Assembly (NCBI RefSeq): GCF_003201955.1
Contig: NZ_QJJM01000007.1
Location: 5,891-69,890 of the forward strand
From: Blastomonas natatoria
Lineage (GTDB): Bacteria > Pseudomonadota > Alphaproteobacteria > Sphingomonadales > Sphingomonadaceae
Direction of reading: 5' to 3'
Length of the DNA stretch: 64,000 nucleotides
The notes beneath the pieces were generated by a model. That model ran no database searches. It had not been told where the DNA came from and saw nothing but the letters and a program-made list of their open reading frames with translations. The translations under genes and the position numbers were made by a program. Positions 7,390-17,109 of the stretch are shown one piece after another; the first letter of the stretch is position 1; each line of letters begins with the position of its first letter.

Positions 7390-7665
7390 GCAAAGGTTCT
7401 GCCGGACGACAAGGGCTATGATTCCGACTGGCTCCGTGTGGCACTGCCCCAACGCAAGATCCTATCCTACATCCCGTCAAAATCGAACCGGAAAGTGCCG
7501 ATTGCACAAGATTTGCCGCTCTATCGCCAGCGGCGCAAGGTCGAGAACATGTTCGGGAGGATCAAGGACTGGCGGCGCATCTACATGCGATACGATCACT
7601 GCGCCCATACCTTCATGTCCGCCACTCTTATGATCGGTGGTCTGGCAACTGGACGGTCTGCCTAA
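7390..7665 (+). mobile_element. IS5-type transposase fragment (3' end)
   Basis: The last 91 codons of a DDE transposase of the IS5/IS4 superfamily. The segment begins AKVLPDDKGYDSDWLR and contains YRQRRKVENMFGRIKDWRR, which fits the Y(2)R(3)E(6)K signature exactly, including the catalytic glutamate. The N-terminal two thirds, with the first aspartates, is missing and replaced by unrelated sequence. I see no terminal inverted repeat, so this is an immobile remnant. It lies between the membrane-protein fragment and tRNA-Lys. Confidence 0.82.
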
Positions 7666-7750
7666 GGGGCAAAGCGGACTTCGGCCCATCGGCCTGACTT
7701 GATTCCCACACAAACCCGACCGCCAAGGCTCGATCCTGAGCACTTCGCCG

Positions 7751-7786
7751 AGCTACCTAGAAAGCTACCTAGAAAGCTACCTAGAA
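7751..7786. repeat. 12-bp tandem repeat, three perfect copies
   Basis: AGCTACCTAGAA occurs three times without change at 7751-7762, 7763-7774 and 7775-7786. It is in non-coding DNA between the transposase remnant and tRNA-Lys. Confidence 0.9.
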
Positions 7787-7849
7787 GAAACAAGCTGCCG
7801 AATAGCCCCTTCCCAATCAGGCATAACCTATTAATTTATAGAGAAAATA

Positions 7850-7925
<76 letters not shown>

Positions 7926-8004
7926 ATCCATCCGTGGAGGCAGGCTCGAATCAGCCGCCGCCGGGAGAGCGCTGCCTATATAAGATTGGAGACGGATGAA
8001 AAGA

Positions 8005-8023
8005 CCCTTTTTGGTAAAAAGGG
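8005..8023 (-). terminator. Rho-independent terminator of the mre-rodA operon
   Basis: On the minus strand CCCTTTTT pairs with AAAAAGGG across a three-base loop, followed by TCTTTTC. It lies 48 bases after the rodA stop codon, at the end of the mreB-to-rodA gene row. Confidence 0.6.
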
Positions 8024-8070
8024 GGAGTTTTTTGCTGGTCTCCTATCGGTTGGCCCGCGATCCCTGCTTT

Positions 8071-9192
8071 TCAGGGGGCAAGTCGTCCAGCGCCGCCGTT
8101 CTGGCGCGTGTTGCGCTCGATGCCCATGAGCAGCCCGATACAGATCATGATCGTCATCATCGACGAACCGCCATAGCTGAGGAACGGCAGCGGAATGCCC
8201 ACTACCGGGGCAAGGCCCATCACCATGAGCAGGTTGATGGCAATGTAGAAGAAGATCACCATCGTCAGGCCGCCGCCCGCCAGCTTGCCGAAGCGGCTCG
8301 GCGCGTTAAGCGAGACCATGGTCGCCCAGCGCAGCAGCAGGCCGAACATCACGATCACGAACAGCCCGCCGATCAGGCCCCATTCCTCGGCCATGGTGGC
8401 AAAGACGAAATCGGTGTGACCCTCTGGCAGGTAATCGAGATGGCTTTGCGAACCCTGCAGATAGCCCTTGCCACCAATCCCGCCCGATCCGATCGCGATC
8501 TTGGACTGGCTGATATGATAGCCGGTACCAAGCGGGTCGCTTTCCGGGTCCAGAAAGGTGAGCACGCGGTTCTGCTGATATTCCTTGAGCAGGAAGAAGA
8601 ACGCAAAGGGGATGAAGGCGGCGCCGGCCAGTCCAGCCCCCACGAACAGCCTGAGCGGCACGCCGGCCAGAAACATCACGGTAACCCCGCCTGTCATCAC
8701 CGCAATCGAGGTGCCAAGGTCGGGCTGGGTCATCACCAGGAACCAGGGCACGCCGATAAGCACCAGCGGGGGCCAGATCGCAGACCAGCTGCGCGCCTGT
8801 CCGATGGGGAGCATCTCGTAGAAGCGCGCGATTGCCAGAACGACCAGCGGCTTCATGAATTCCGAAGGTTGCAGCCGGATGAAGCCGAGCTCGATCCAGC
8901 GCTGGCTGCCGCCCTTGACCGCGCCGGCAAGTTCGACGAGCAGCAGCAGCACCGCAAACACGGCATAGGCGGGAAAGGTGGCCCATTTTACGAAATTTTC
9001 GCTGAACAGGCGGATGACCAAGGCCATCGTAAGAAAAACCACGAACCGAAGGGCATGGATGCCTGCCCAGGGCGAGACGCTGCCACCAGCAGCGGAATAG
9101 AGCACGATGACGCCGAAGCCAGCAATGGCGACGGTGATCAGTATGATCTGCCAGGGCAGTTCCGCCACCGGGCGGGGAACGAAGGCCAGCAT
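8071..9192 (-). CDS. rodA: Rod shape-determining peptidoglycan glycosyltransferase RodA
   Basis: Encodes 373 residues starting MLAFVPRPVAELPWQ; the ATG lies one base after the mrdA stop, implying coupled translation. It is a SEDS-family membrane protein of about ten helices that polymerises glycan strands for lateral wall growth together with PBP2. Landmarks are GGSQRWIELGF then LQPSEFMKP (about residues 113-132), MTQPDLGTS, the external-loop catalytic segment PEGHTDFVFATMAEEWG, and the C-terminal PLPFLSYGGSS. It is the last gene of mreB-mreC-mreD-mrdA-rodA. Confidence 0.97.
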   Translation of the reverse strand: MLAFVPRPVAELPWQIILITVAIAGFGVIVLYSAAGGSVSPWAGIHALRFVVFLTMALVIRLFSENFVKWATFPAYAVFAVLLLLVELAGAVKGGSQRWIELGFIRLQPSEFMKPLVVLAIARFYEMLPIGQARSWSAIWPPLVLIGVPWFLVMTQPDLGTSIAVMTGGVTVMFLAGVPLRLFVGAGLAGAAFIPFAFFFLLKEYQQNRVLTFLDPESDPLGTGYHISQSKIAIGSGGIGGKGYLQGSQSHLDYLPEGHTDFVFATMAEEWGLIGGLFVIVMFGLLLRWATMVSLNAPSRFGKLAGGGLTMVIFFYIAINLLMVMGLAPVVGIPLPFLSYGGSSMMTIMICIGLLMGIERNTRQNGGAGRLAP

Positions 9193-9193
9193 C

Positions 9194-11113
9194 TCAGTCA
9201 GCGGCCTCTTCTGACGGAGCCTCGGGAACGCGGCCTTCGGCTCGCGCGCGGAACAGCGCGAATTCGGCAGCCATGCGCTGCTGGATATCGCCACCCCAGG
9301 CAGCCTCCATGGCCAGCAGGCTGTCCATCGCCTTTTGCGGATCGAACATATAGGTCATGAAATCCTTGGCCACGGGTGCGGCGGCGCGCGATCCGCCCAG
9401 GCCGTGTTCGATGACGACCGCAGCGGCATAGAGCGGCTGCTCGACCGGTGCGAAGCATACGAACAGGCCGTGATCCCGATATTTCCACGGAACGCCGGCG
9501 CCGCCTCTGCTGCCTGAGCCAAAACCGCGCACCTGCGCAGTCCCGGTCTTGCCCGCCATGGCAATGCCGTCCAGCGGAAGCTTGGAGCGGGCCGCCGTGC
9601 CCTGACTCACCACCTGTGCCATGCCCAGCTGGGCGACGGCGAGATGCTCGGGCGGATAGGGCAGGGTGGGCGCGACCTTGTCGTCGGGGATCAGGTGCGG
9701 ATAGAGCTTGCGGCCCGAGGCCAGTCGGGCGGTCATGACCGCAAGCTGCAGCGGGTTCACGATGACATAGCCCTGGCCGATGACTGCGTTGAGCGAGTCC
9801 GATGCTGTCCATGCCTGCTTGTACTTGCGCATCTTCCATTCGCTGTCGGGAATGGTGCCGTATCGCTGGTTGAGCCCGGCCAGGTCGAAATCCTCGCCGA
9901 GCCCCATTTCGCGCGCGACCATGGCGATCTTGTCATAGCCTAGGCGATGCGCCTGCGCGTAGAAATAGGTGTTGCAGCTCTTCTCGATCGCCCGGACCAT
10001 GTTCACCGGGCCGTGCCGACCAAGACACTGATAAAATCGGTTGCCGAGGCGATAGCCGCCAGGGCAGTTGACAGTTTCCTCCGGATCCACGCCATGTTGC
10101 AGACAGGCGACGGCAGCCATCGGCTTGAGCGTTGATCCGGGCGGATAGAGTCCGCGCGTCGCCTTGTTGAGAAGTGGGACCCGCTCGTCCTGCGACAGCA
10201 TGGCATATTCAAGCCGCCCGATGCCGTCGGAAAAGCTGTTGGGGTCAAAGCTCGGCATCGAGGAAAAGGCCAGGATGCCGCCCGTCTGACAGTCGATGAC
10301 CGCGGCGGCCCCCGATTCCCGACCCATGCGACGCGCCACGAATTCCTGCAGTCCGCCATCGATGGTCAGTTTCAGCGGCTTGCCGGGCACATCCTCCTGC
10401 ACGCCCAGTTCGCGAACGATCTTGCCCCGTGCCGTGACCTCGACCTTGCGCGCACCAGGCTTGCCCTGAAGCTGGGGTTCGAAATATTTCTCCAGCCCGT
10501 CCTTGCCGATCTTGAAGCCCGGCGTGATCAGCAGCGGGTTCTTGTTTTCCTCATATTCTTCCGCATTGGCGATGCCGACATAGCCAAGCAGGTGACCGAC
10601 CGCAGCGCCAGTGGGATACTGACGGGAAAAACCGCGTTGCGGAGCCACTCCGGGCAGATCGGGCAGCCGAACCGATAGCGCAGCGAAATCCTCATAGGTC
10701 AGTCCCGAGGCGACCGGCACCGGCTGCAGGCCGCGCGCATCCTTCATCGCGGCGCGCAGGTCGTCGATGGCATCGGGCGTCATCTTGAGGATATTGCCCA
10801 GCTGACTGATCGTGCCTTCGACATCGCGCACCCGCTGCGGGATCAGATCGACGCGGAAATCCGCCTTGTTGTTGGCGAGCGGCTTGCCGTTGCGGTCGAT
10901 GATCCACCCCCGTCGCGGCGGAATCAGCGTGAGATTGACCCGGTTGCTCTCGGACAGCATCTTGTACCGCTCGTTCTCGACGATCGAGATATACGCCATG
11001 CGGCCGGCCAGGATCGCACCCACCAGGCCCTGCGCGCCGCCGATCAGCATCGTGCGGCGATTGAAGGTGATGTTCAGCGAATTGCGGGTGATCAGCTTGC
11101 CCGGGCGTAGCAT
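9194..11113 (-). CDS. mrdA: Penicillin-binding protein 2 (elongasome transpeptidase)
   Basis: Encodes 639 residues from the ATG at 11113 (MLRPGKLITRNS), 13 bases after the mreD stop; an in-frame codon further upstream would overlap mreD. One N-terminal membrane helix (MLIGGAQGLVGAILAGRMAY) anchors the protein facing the periplasm. The PBP dimerisation domain follows (PPRRGWIIDRNGKPLANN), then the transpeptidase domain with the active-site serine motif GSTLKPM, the second motif KSCNTYF and the third motif KTGTAQV. It cross-links peptidoglycan made by RodA during elongation. Both are neighbours in the same operon. Confidence 0.97.
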   Translation of the reverse strand: MLRPGKLITRNSLNITFNRRTMLIGGAQGLVGAILAGRMAYISIVENERYKMLSESNRVNLTLIPPRRGWIIDRNGKPLANNKADFRVDLIPQRVRDVEGTISQLGNILKMTPDAIDDLRAAMKDARGLQPVPVASGLTYEDFAALSVRLPDLPGVAPQRGFSRQYPTGAAVGHLLGYVGIANAEEYEENKNPLLITPGFKIGKDGLEKYFEPQLQGKPGARKVEVTARGKIVRELGVQEDVPGKPLKLTIDGGLQEFVARRMGRESGAAAVIDCQTGGILAFSSMPSFDPNSFSDGIGRLEYAMLSQDERVPLLNKATRGLYPPGSTLKPMAAVACLQHGVDPEETVNCPGGYRLGNRFYQCLGRHGPVNMVRAIEKSCNTYFYAQAHRLGYDKIAMVAREMGLGEDFDLAGLNQRYGTIPDSEWKMRKYKQAWTASDSLNAVIGQGYVIVNPLQLAVMTARLASGRKLYPHLIPDDKVAPTLPYPPEHLAVAQLGMAQVVSQGTAARSKLPLDGIAMAGKTGTAQVRGFGSGSRGGAGVPWKYRDHGLFVCFAPVEQPLYAAAVVIEHGLGGSRAAAPVAKDFMTYMFDPQKAMDSLLAMEAAWGGDIQQRMAAEFALFRARAEGRVPEAPSEEAAD

Positions 11114-11126
11114 GGTCAGTCCGTCC

Positions 11127-11642
11127 TCAGCGCTTGAGGCGGATATGATCGAGCCGGGCAACCAGCCGCAGAACCAGCGGATAGAGGAAGATCGCCAGGA
11201 TCATCTGGGGGTAGAGCACCGAAAAGCGCGTGTCGCTGGCGAGAAAATTGTTGATTGCGAGACCTCCTGTGAGCGCAAATATAAGCGCTATGGCGGCAAT
11301 GAACCAGTCCTGCCAGTAGTTGCGCCAGATATAGCGCTGTTCGATCAGGTCGAGCGCGATCAGGATGATCGACCATAACAGCACCGCACTGCCCACCGGC
11401 TGGCCGCTCAGGATGTCATCGAACATGCCGAAGGGCACGCCCGCCCAGACCGGCCAGATTCCCGGGCGAAGCAGCTGCCAGCAGATCAGCACGATCAGGC
11501 CGAAGGGCGGCAGCACCGGAGCCGATGCGACAATCGGCAGCAGAGGAGTCATCGACCCGATCAGCACCGAGCCAATCGGCACCGCAGCCTTGCGAAAAGC
11601 GGATGGCTCGCGATTCAACCTGGCGCGATATGGCGCGTTCAT
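11127..11642 (-). CDS. mreD: Rod shape-determining protein MreD
   Basis: Encodes 171 residues with five to six hydrophobic helices and the typical MreD segment WAGVPFGMFDDILSGQPVG around residues 65-83. It is an inner-membrane component of the elongasome. The start overlaps the mreC stop by four bases (ATGA), indicating tight translational coupling. Confidence 0.93.
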   Translation of the reverse strand: MNAPYRARLNREPSAFRKAAVPIGSVLIGSMTPLLPIVASAPVLPPFGLIVLICWQLLRPGIWPVWAGVPFGMFDDILSGQPVGSAVLLWSIILIALDLIEQRYIWRNYWQDWFIAAIALIFALTGGLAINNFLASDTRFSVLYPQMILAIFLYPLVLRLVARLDHIRLKR

Positions 11643-12661
11643 GGCCGTTGCTGCCCCTCGGCCCGTGGCTGAGACGCGGGATCGGCCGGTGTGGTCGCCG
11701 GCGTTTGGGCCGTCTCCGGCGCGGCGTCCGTCGCCGGCTCTGCCCTGCGCGGCGCAGCGAGTGGCGCGGCGGCTTGCGTGTTGGCAGGGGGCAGGCCGCT
11801 CGCCGCCGGGTCGGCGAGTTCGGGTTCGTACATTTCCTGCACGATCACGAAATCGGTGGCGGCCGGATTGGCCAGAAGCTTGCCGATAGCCCCATCGCCG
11901 GTCAGCTTCTCGATGATCGCAACGGGAACATTGGGCGGATAGATGCCGCCGTTGCCCGAGGTCACCATCACATCACCAACCTTGAACGGGTTGATGCCGA
12001 TATCGATCAGCTTGATATCGACCCGGCCATCGCCGCGCCCCTGCGAGAACGCCACGGTGCCATCACGAGCGCGGCGCACGGGCACCACATTTTCTGCATC
12101 GCTCAGCAGCAGGACGCGCGAGGTGTTCGGGCCAGTCTCGAGCACGCGGCCGATCAGCCCTCGCTGCGCGCGCACTGGCTGGCCGCGCTGAACCCCCTGG
12201 CGCGAGCCGACATCGAGAGTTGCGAAGCGGCGGCTGCTTGAGGCGCTTGAGTTGATCAGACGGGCAGTCGCAACCGGTCGGCCCTCCTGCTTTATCAGCC
12301 CGAGCAGTCGGCGCAGTTCGCGATTTTCCTGTTTCAGCGCGCGCGCCTCGATCAGGCGGATGCGATTGCGTTCCGCCTCGCGTTGCAGCTCGGCATTTTT
12401 CGATCCGGCATAGAAATAGGCAGAAACCTCACGCCAGCCTTGCTGGACGCCCACGCGCATCCCGGTCAGAAGCCGCGCCGGAGGGGCGCTGACCTCTGTC
12501 GCGAGCGATCGGACCGCCGAAAAGGCCGCAGGATCGAAATGCGACAGGGCAAGCAGCAGCAATCCGGCAAATGCGCCCGTGAAGGCGAGCAAATACCCGG
12601 TGAAAATCTGCAGCTGCGCCTTGCGGGAGAACCCGGGGCGCCGATTGCGGGGCGGCGCCAT
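11639..12661 (-). CDS. mreC: Rod shape-determining protein MreC
   Basis: Encodes 340 residues. A basic N-terminus (APPRNRRPGFSRKAQ) precedes one membrane helix, then a coiled-coil region rich in R and E (residues about 75-115) and the beta-barrel domain with DVGSRQGVQRGQPV and VMVTSGNGGIYPPNVPVA. The last 70 residues are a low-complexity tail of alanine, proline and threonine, often seen in alphaproteobacterial MreC. MreC is the periplasmic scaffold that activates PBP2-RodA. It overlaps mreD by four bases and follows mreB by 13. Confidence 0.95.
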   Translation of the reverse strand: MAPPRNRRPGFSRKAQLQIFTGYLLAFTGAFAGLLLLALSHFDPAAFSAVRSLATEVSAPPARLLTGMRVGVQQGWREVSAYFYAGSKNAELQREAERNRIRLIEARALKQENRELRRLLGLIKQEGRPVATARLINSSASSSRRFATLDVGSRQGVQRGQPVRAQRGLIGRVLETGPNTSRVLLLSDAENVVPVRRARDGTVAFSQGRGDGRVDIKLIDIGINPFKVGDVMVTSGNGGIYPPNVPVAIIEKLTGDGAIGKLLANPAATDFVIVQEMYEPELADPAASGLPPANTQAAAPLAAPRRAEPATDAAPETAQTPATTPADPASQPRAEGQQRP

Positions 12662-12674
12662 GCTTTGCCTGCCG

Positions 12675-13733
<1,059 letters not shown>

Positions 13734-13879
13734 CTAAATGGAGGGAGCGGCTGACGGACCGTGATGTGTGCAGATATCCCGGGGCGGAGGCTAACCCGTG
13801 CGCCCGGCCAGACCAAGGCAGAAAAGTGCTGGGAACTCGGGAGTCGCGTCCAAGCCGCGCTTGGGCTAGAGGCGTGTCC

Positions 13880-15682
13880 ATGTCAATACGAAGGCTGCCA
13901 AACGCCCTGATAAACCGGATCGCAGCAGGCGAAGTGGTGGAAAGACCGGCCAGTGCGTTGAAGGAGCTGGTCGAGAACGCGATCGATGCCGGCGCAAACC
14001 GGATTTCCATCGCGCTGACCGATGGCGGGTTGGCGGGAATCGAGGTTGTCGACAATGGCTGCGGCATGGTGGCAGAGGACATCGCTCTCGCCCTGGAAAG
14101 GCACGCCACCTCCAAGCTTCCCGATGATGCGATCGAACTCGTCACGACCATGGGTTTCCGGGGAGAGGCGCTGCCCAGCATCGCCAGCGTCGCGCGCCTC
14201 TCGATCGCCAGCCGCACCGCGACAGGCGATGGCTGGCGGCGCGTGGTCGACCATGGCGATGTGATCGAGGACGGCCCCGCCTCACTGCCGCCCGGCACCC
14301 GCATTCGCGTCGAGAGCCTGTTCGCGCGTGTTCCGGCGCGCCGCAAGTTCCTGCGTTCGGCGCGCAGCGAATATGCCGCGTGCAGCGACGTGGTGAAGCG
14401 GCTTGCAATGGCGCGGCCCGACATTGCCTTTTCGCTCGAATCGGATGGGCGCCGGGTGTTTTCCGTCCAGGCAGGCGAAGCGCGCCTGTCGCGCGTTGCC
14501 GCGCTGACGGCGCGGACCCTGGCCGACAATGCCGTGCTGCTCGATTTCGAGCGGGAAGGCGTCAGGCTGAGCGGCGTTGCAGGCTTGCCGACCTATAATC
14601 GCGGTGTTGCCGACCATCAGTTCCTGTTCGTCAACGCCCGGCCGGTGCGCGATCGTTTGTTGAATGGCGCGGTGCGCGCGGCCTATGCCGAGATGCTGGC
14701 GCGCGATCGGCATCCGGTGGTGGCGCTGTTTCTCGACGTTCCTTCGCAGGAGGTCGACGTGAACGTTCATCCGGCCAAGACCGAGGTGCGCTTCCGCGAT
14801 GCGGCGATGGTGCGCGGGATGATCGTCTCGGGCCTGAGGCGTGCACTCGACGCGGGCGGGTTCCGTGCGGTTCAGCGTCCCGCCGAAGGCGCGCTCGCCC
14901 GGTGGCAGAGCGAACCTGTTGCGCCGCCTGCACGCGATCCGGACATGTTCAGTGCGCCGGTACCGCTGATGGCGACCGCGCCGCAGCAGGAACCCGCCTG
15001 GCTGGCCGCTGCGGGCGTTGCCGAACGCAGCCAGCCTTTCCTGGCCGCCGCTCCGATGGGCCGTGCCGAGCCGGCCGCAGCGCCGGTGCCGATGGCCGAG
15101 CGCTATCCGCTGGGGATCGCGCGCGGACAGATCGCGAAGACCTATATCGTTGCCGAGGCAGAAGACGGGCTGGTGATCGTCGATCAGCATGCCGCGCACG
15201 AGCGGCTGGTGCTCGAGCGGATGCGCAAGGCGGCGGATGGGGGCAGGGTGGCAGCCCAGGCGCTGCTGATCCCCGAAGTGGTCGAGATGGACGAGACCGC
15301 CTGCGACCGCATCGAGGAGCGCGCGGCCGAACTTGCCGAATTCGGGCTGGAGGTCGAGCGCTTCGGACCCGGCGCGGTGCTGGTGCGCGCCACTCCGGCG
15401 CTGCTGGGGGCTGGGGACGTGCATGGCCTGATCCAGGACGTCGCCGATGAACTCGCGAGCTTTGATGCGGCGCTGTCGCTCAAGGAGCGGCTCGATCTCG
15501 TTGCGTCGACCATGGCGTGCCATGGATCGGTCCGCGCGGGCCGTGTCCTGTCGGTCGCCGAGATGAACGCGCTGCTCCGTGAAATGGAGATCACCCCACA
15601 TTCGGGCCAGTGCAACCACGGCCGCCCGACCTGGGTCAAGCTGGCGCATGGCGATATCGAGAAGCTGTTCGGACGGAAGTGA
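13880..15682 (+). CDS. mutL: DNA mismatch repair protein MutL
   Basis: Encodes 600 residues from the ATG opening MSIRRLPNALINRIAAGEVV. The GHKL ATPase part has ELVENAIDAGA, DNGCGM, and GFRGEALPSIASV. The linker around residues 340-410 is rich in alanine and proline. The C-terminal domain contains DQHAAHERLVLE, which matches the metal-binding endonuclease motif DQHA(X)2E(X)4E, and ends with ACHGSVRAG and CNHGRPT. So this MutL probably nicks DNA itself, as in bacteria without MutH. It is transcribed divergently from mreB. Confidence 0.97.
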   Translation: MSIRRLPNALINRIAAGEVVERPASALKELVENAIDAGANRISIALTDGGLAGIEVVDNGCGMVAEDIALALERHATSKLPDDAIELVTTMGFRGEALPSIASVARLSIASRTATGDGWRRVVDHGDVIEDGPASLPPGTRIRVESLFARVPARRKFLRSARSEYAACSDVVKRLAMARPDIAFSLESDGRRVFSVQAGEARLSRVAALTARTLADNAVLLDFEREGVRLSGVAGLPTYNRGVADHQFLFVNARPVRDRLLNGAVRAAYAEMLARDRHPVVALFLDVPSQEVDVNVHPAKTEVRFRDAAMVRGMIVSGLRRALDAGGFRAVQRPAEGALARWQSEPVAPPARDPDMFSAPVPLMATAPQQEPAWLAAAGVAERSQPFLAAAPMGRAEPAAAPVPMAERYPLGIARGQIAKTYIVAEAEDGLVIVDQHAAHERLVLERMRKAADGGRVAAQALLIPEVVEMDETACDRIEERAAELAEFGLEVERFGPGAVLVRATPALLGAGDVHGLIQDVADELASFDAALSLKERLDLVASTMACHGSVRAGRVLSVAEMNALLREMEITPHSGQCNHGRPTWVKLAHGDIEKLFGRK

Positions 15683-15768
15683 ACTCAGGTCGATCTGCGC
15701 GAGAGCCTGTGCAAGTCTCTCAAAAACCGCTATAAAAGCTGAACTGGCAGGGGATGGAGGCACAAATC

Positions 15769-16062
15769 ATGAATGCAGTGATCGCAAACCGCAATCTTCC
15801 CGCAGCGCGCCGGATCGGGTGGGGCGCTGCGGTCGTGCTGCTGGCCGCGCCCGCCGTCGCGATGCAGTTCACGCGCGAGGTCAATTGGGGGGCTGAGGAT
15901 TTCGCGACCCTGGCTGTGATGCTCGGAATTGCGGGGCTGTGCGCGGAGGCCGGCGTAAGGACTGTCCGCAAGCCGCTTTTGCGCGCGGTTCTCATGGGCG
16001 CAATTGCGCTTGCATTCCTGCTGGTCTGGGCCGAACTCGCGGTCGGAATAATTCCCGGCTGA
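15769..16062 (+). CDS. Small hypothetical membrane protein
   Basis: Encodes 97 residues from the ATG at 15769, chosen because GGAGG lies eight bases upstream; an ATG at 15754 is possible. Three hydrophobic segments are visible (WGAAVVLLAAPAVAMQF, ATLAVMLGIAGLCA, AVLMGAIALAFLLVWAE). Its stop overlaps a downstream ATG, and it appears cotranscribed with the lipoprotein gene at 16074. No family recognised. Confidence 0.7.
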   Translation: MNAVIANRNLPAARRIGWGAAVVLLAAPAVAMQFTREVNWGAEDFATLAVMLGIAGLCAEAGVRTVRKPLLRAVLMGAIALAFLLVWAELAVGIIPG

Positions 16063-16073
16063 TGGAGCTTTTG

Positions 16074-16589
16074 ATGACGCGCTGTGCCCTGATCCTCCCG
16101 CTCGCATTGCTCGCCGCGTGCAGCAGCGACAAGCCGCAATCGGAAGAGATGGTGACGCTCGATGGCGCAACCTCGACCCAGTCCGGCACCGCCTCGGCTT
16201 CGGCTGGCGGTGCGACACCTGCGGTGGCGACCGGACTGCAGGCGGTCGATGCAGAGGGATCGAAGCTTGAGCCGCTGCTGTCGAGCGCGATCAGCGAAGC
16301 GGGGCTGGACAGCAGCGCCTGCCGGTTCAGCCCGGCTCAGGGTGCGCTGCCGGTGCTTGTCGCCAGCAAGACTGGAGGCAAGGCGTTTGTCTCTATCGCT
16401 GGGAAGGCGATCGATGTCGCGCCTTCGGGCATCGTGGCGCAGACCGGCGGCAGCTTTTCCGGCGAGGGCGTGACGCTGATGGTGACCGCTTCGGGCAAGG
16501 ATGCCGCAGGCAATGCGGCGAGCATGCAGGTCAGCGACAGCGACGGTCCCGCCTTCGTCTACAAGGATGGTTTCTGGGCCTGCAACTGA
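16074..16589 (+). CDS. Putative lipoprotein
   Basis: Encodes 171 residues. The start at 16074 gives a clean lipoprotein signal, MTRCALILPLALLAACSS, with GGAG seven bases upstream; the ATG at 16062 would only add four residues. After the lipid-attached cysteine comes a serine, threonine and alanine-rich linker, then a compact domain with a cysteine pair (DSSACRFSP near the middle and GFWACN at the very end) that could form a disulfide. No family recognised. It follows the small membrane protein by 11 bases. Confidence 0.72.
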   Translation: MTRCALILPLALLAACSSDKPQSEEMVTLDGATSTQSGTASASAGGATPAVATGLQAVDAEGSKLEPLLSSAISEAGLDSSACRFSPAQGALPVLVASKTGGKAFVSIAGKAIDVAPSGIVAQTGGSFSGEGVTLMVTASGKDAAGNAASMQVSDSDGPAFVYKDGFWACN

Positions 16590-16602
16590 GGCCCCAAAAC
16601 CC

Positions 16603-17073
16603 TCAATCCTTTATCGGCGCTTCGGGATGGCGCACCTTGATGAGGCCGTTGCTGCGCAGTGTCATCACCGGCTCGTCATTCTGGTTGAAGATGACGACAT
16701 CGGATTTGAACAGCCCCATGTCGGGGCGGTTCTTGGACCGCCGCTTCTCGATGATCGTGGTCTCGATGCGCAGCGTGTCGCCCGGATAGACCGGCTTGAC
16801 CCAGCGCAGATTGTCCATGCCCGGCGATCCCAGGCCCGCCTGACGCGTGGTCTTCATGTTCTCGACCAGCATGGCCATCATCATCGCGCAGGTATGCCAG
16901 CCGCTCGCCGACAGCCGACCGAAATGCGTCTGTGCCGCCGCCTCGTCGTCGAGATGGAACGGCTGCGGATCATATTTGCGCGCAAACTCCATCACCTCTT
17001 CGCGGGTGACGTCATAATGGCCGAATTTCGAAGTCGTGCCGACTTCCAGGTCTTCATAATGGATCATGGACAT
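16603..17073 (-). CDS. MaoC family dehydratase
   Basis: Encodes 156 residues starting MSMIHYEDLEVG. It has the hot-dog fold hydratase pattern: YDPQPFHLDDEAAAQTHFG (hydratase motif with D and H) around residues 35-53, SGWHTCAMM, and LRWVKPVYPGDTL in the second half. Enzymes of this family hydrate enoyl-CoA esters in the cytoplasm. It ends 13 bases from the convergent lipoprotein gene and starts 36 bases after the phosphodiesterase gene on the same strand. Confidence 0.88.
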   Translation of the reverse strand: MSMIHYEDLEVGTTSKFGHYDVTREEVMEFARKYDPQPFHLDDEAAAQTHFGRLSASGWHTCAMMMAMLVENMKTTRQAGLGSPGMDNLRWVKPVYPGDTLRIETTIIEKRRSKNRPDMGLFKSDVVIFNQNDEPVMTLRSNGLIKVRHPEAPIKD

Positions 17074-17109
17074 AAGTCTTGATGCGCAACCTTGTATTTG
17101 CAAGCGAAA

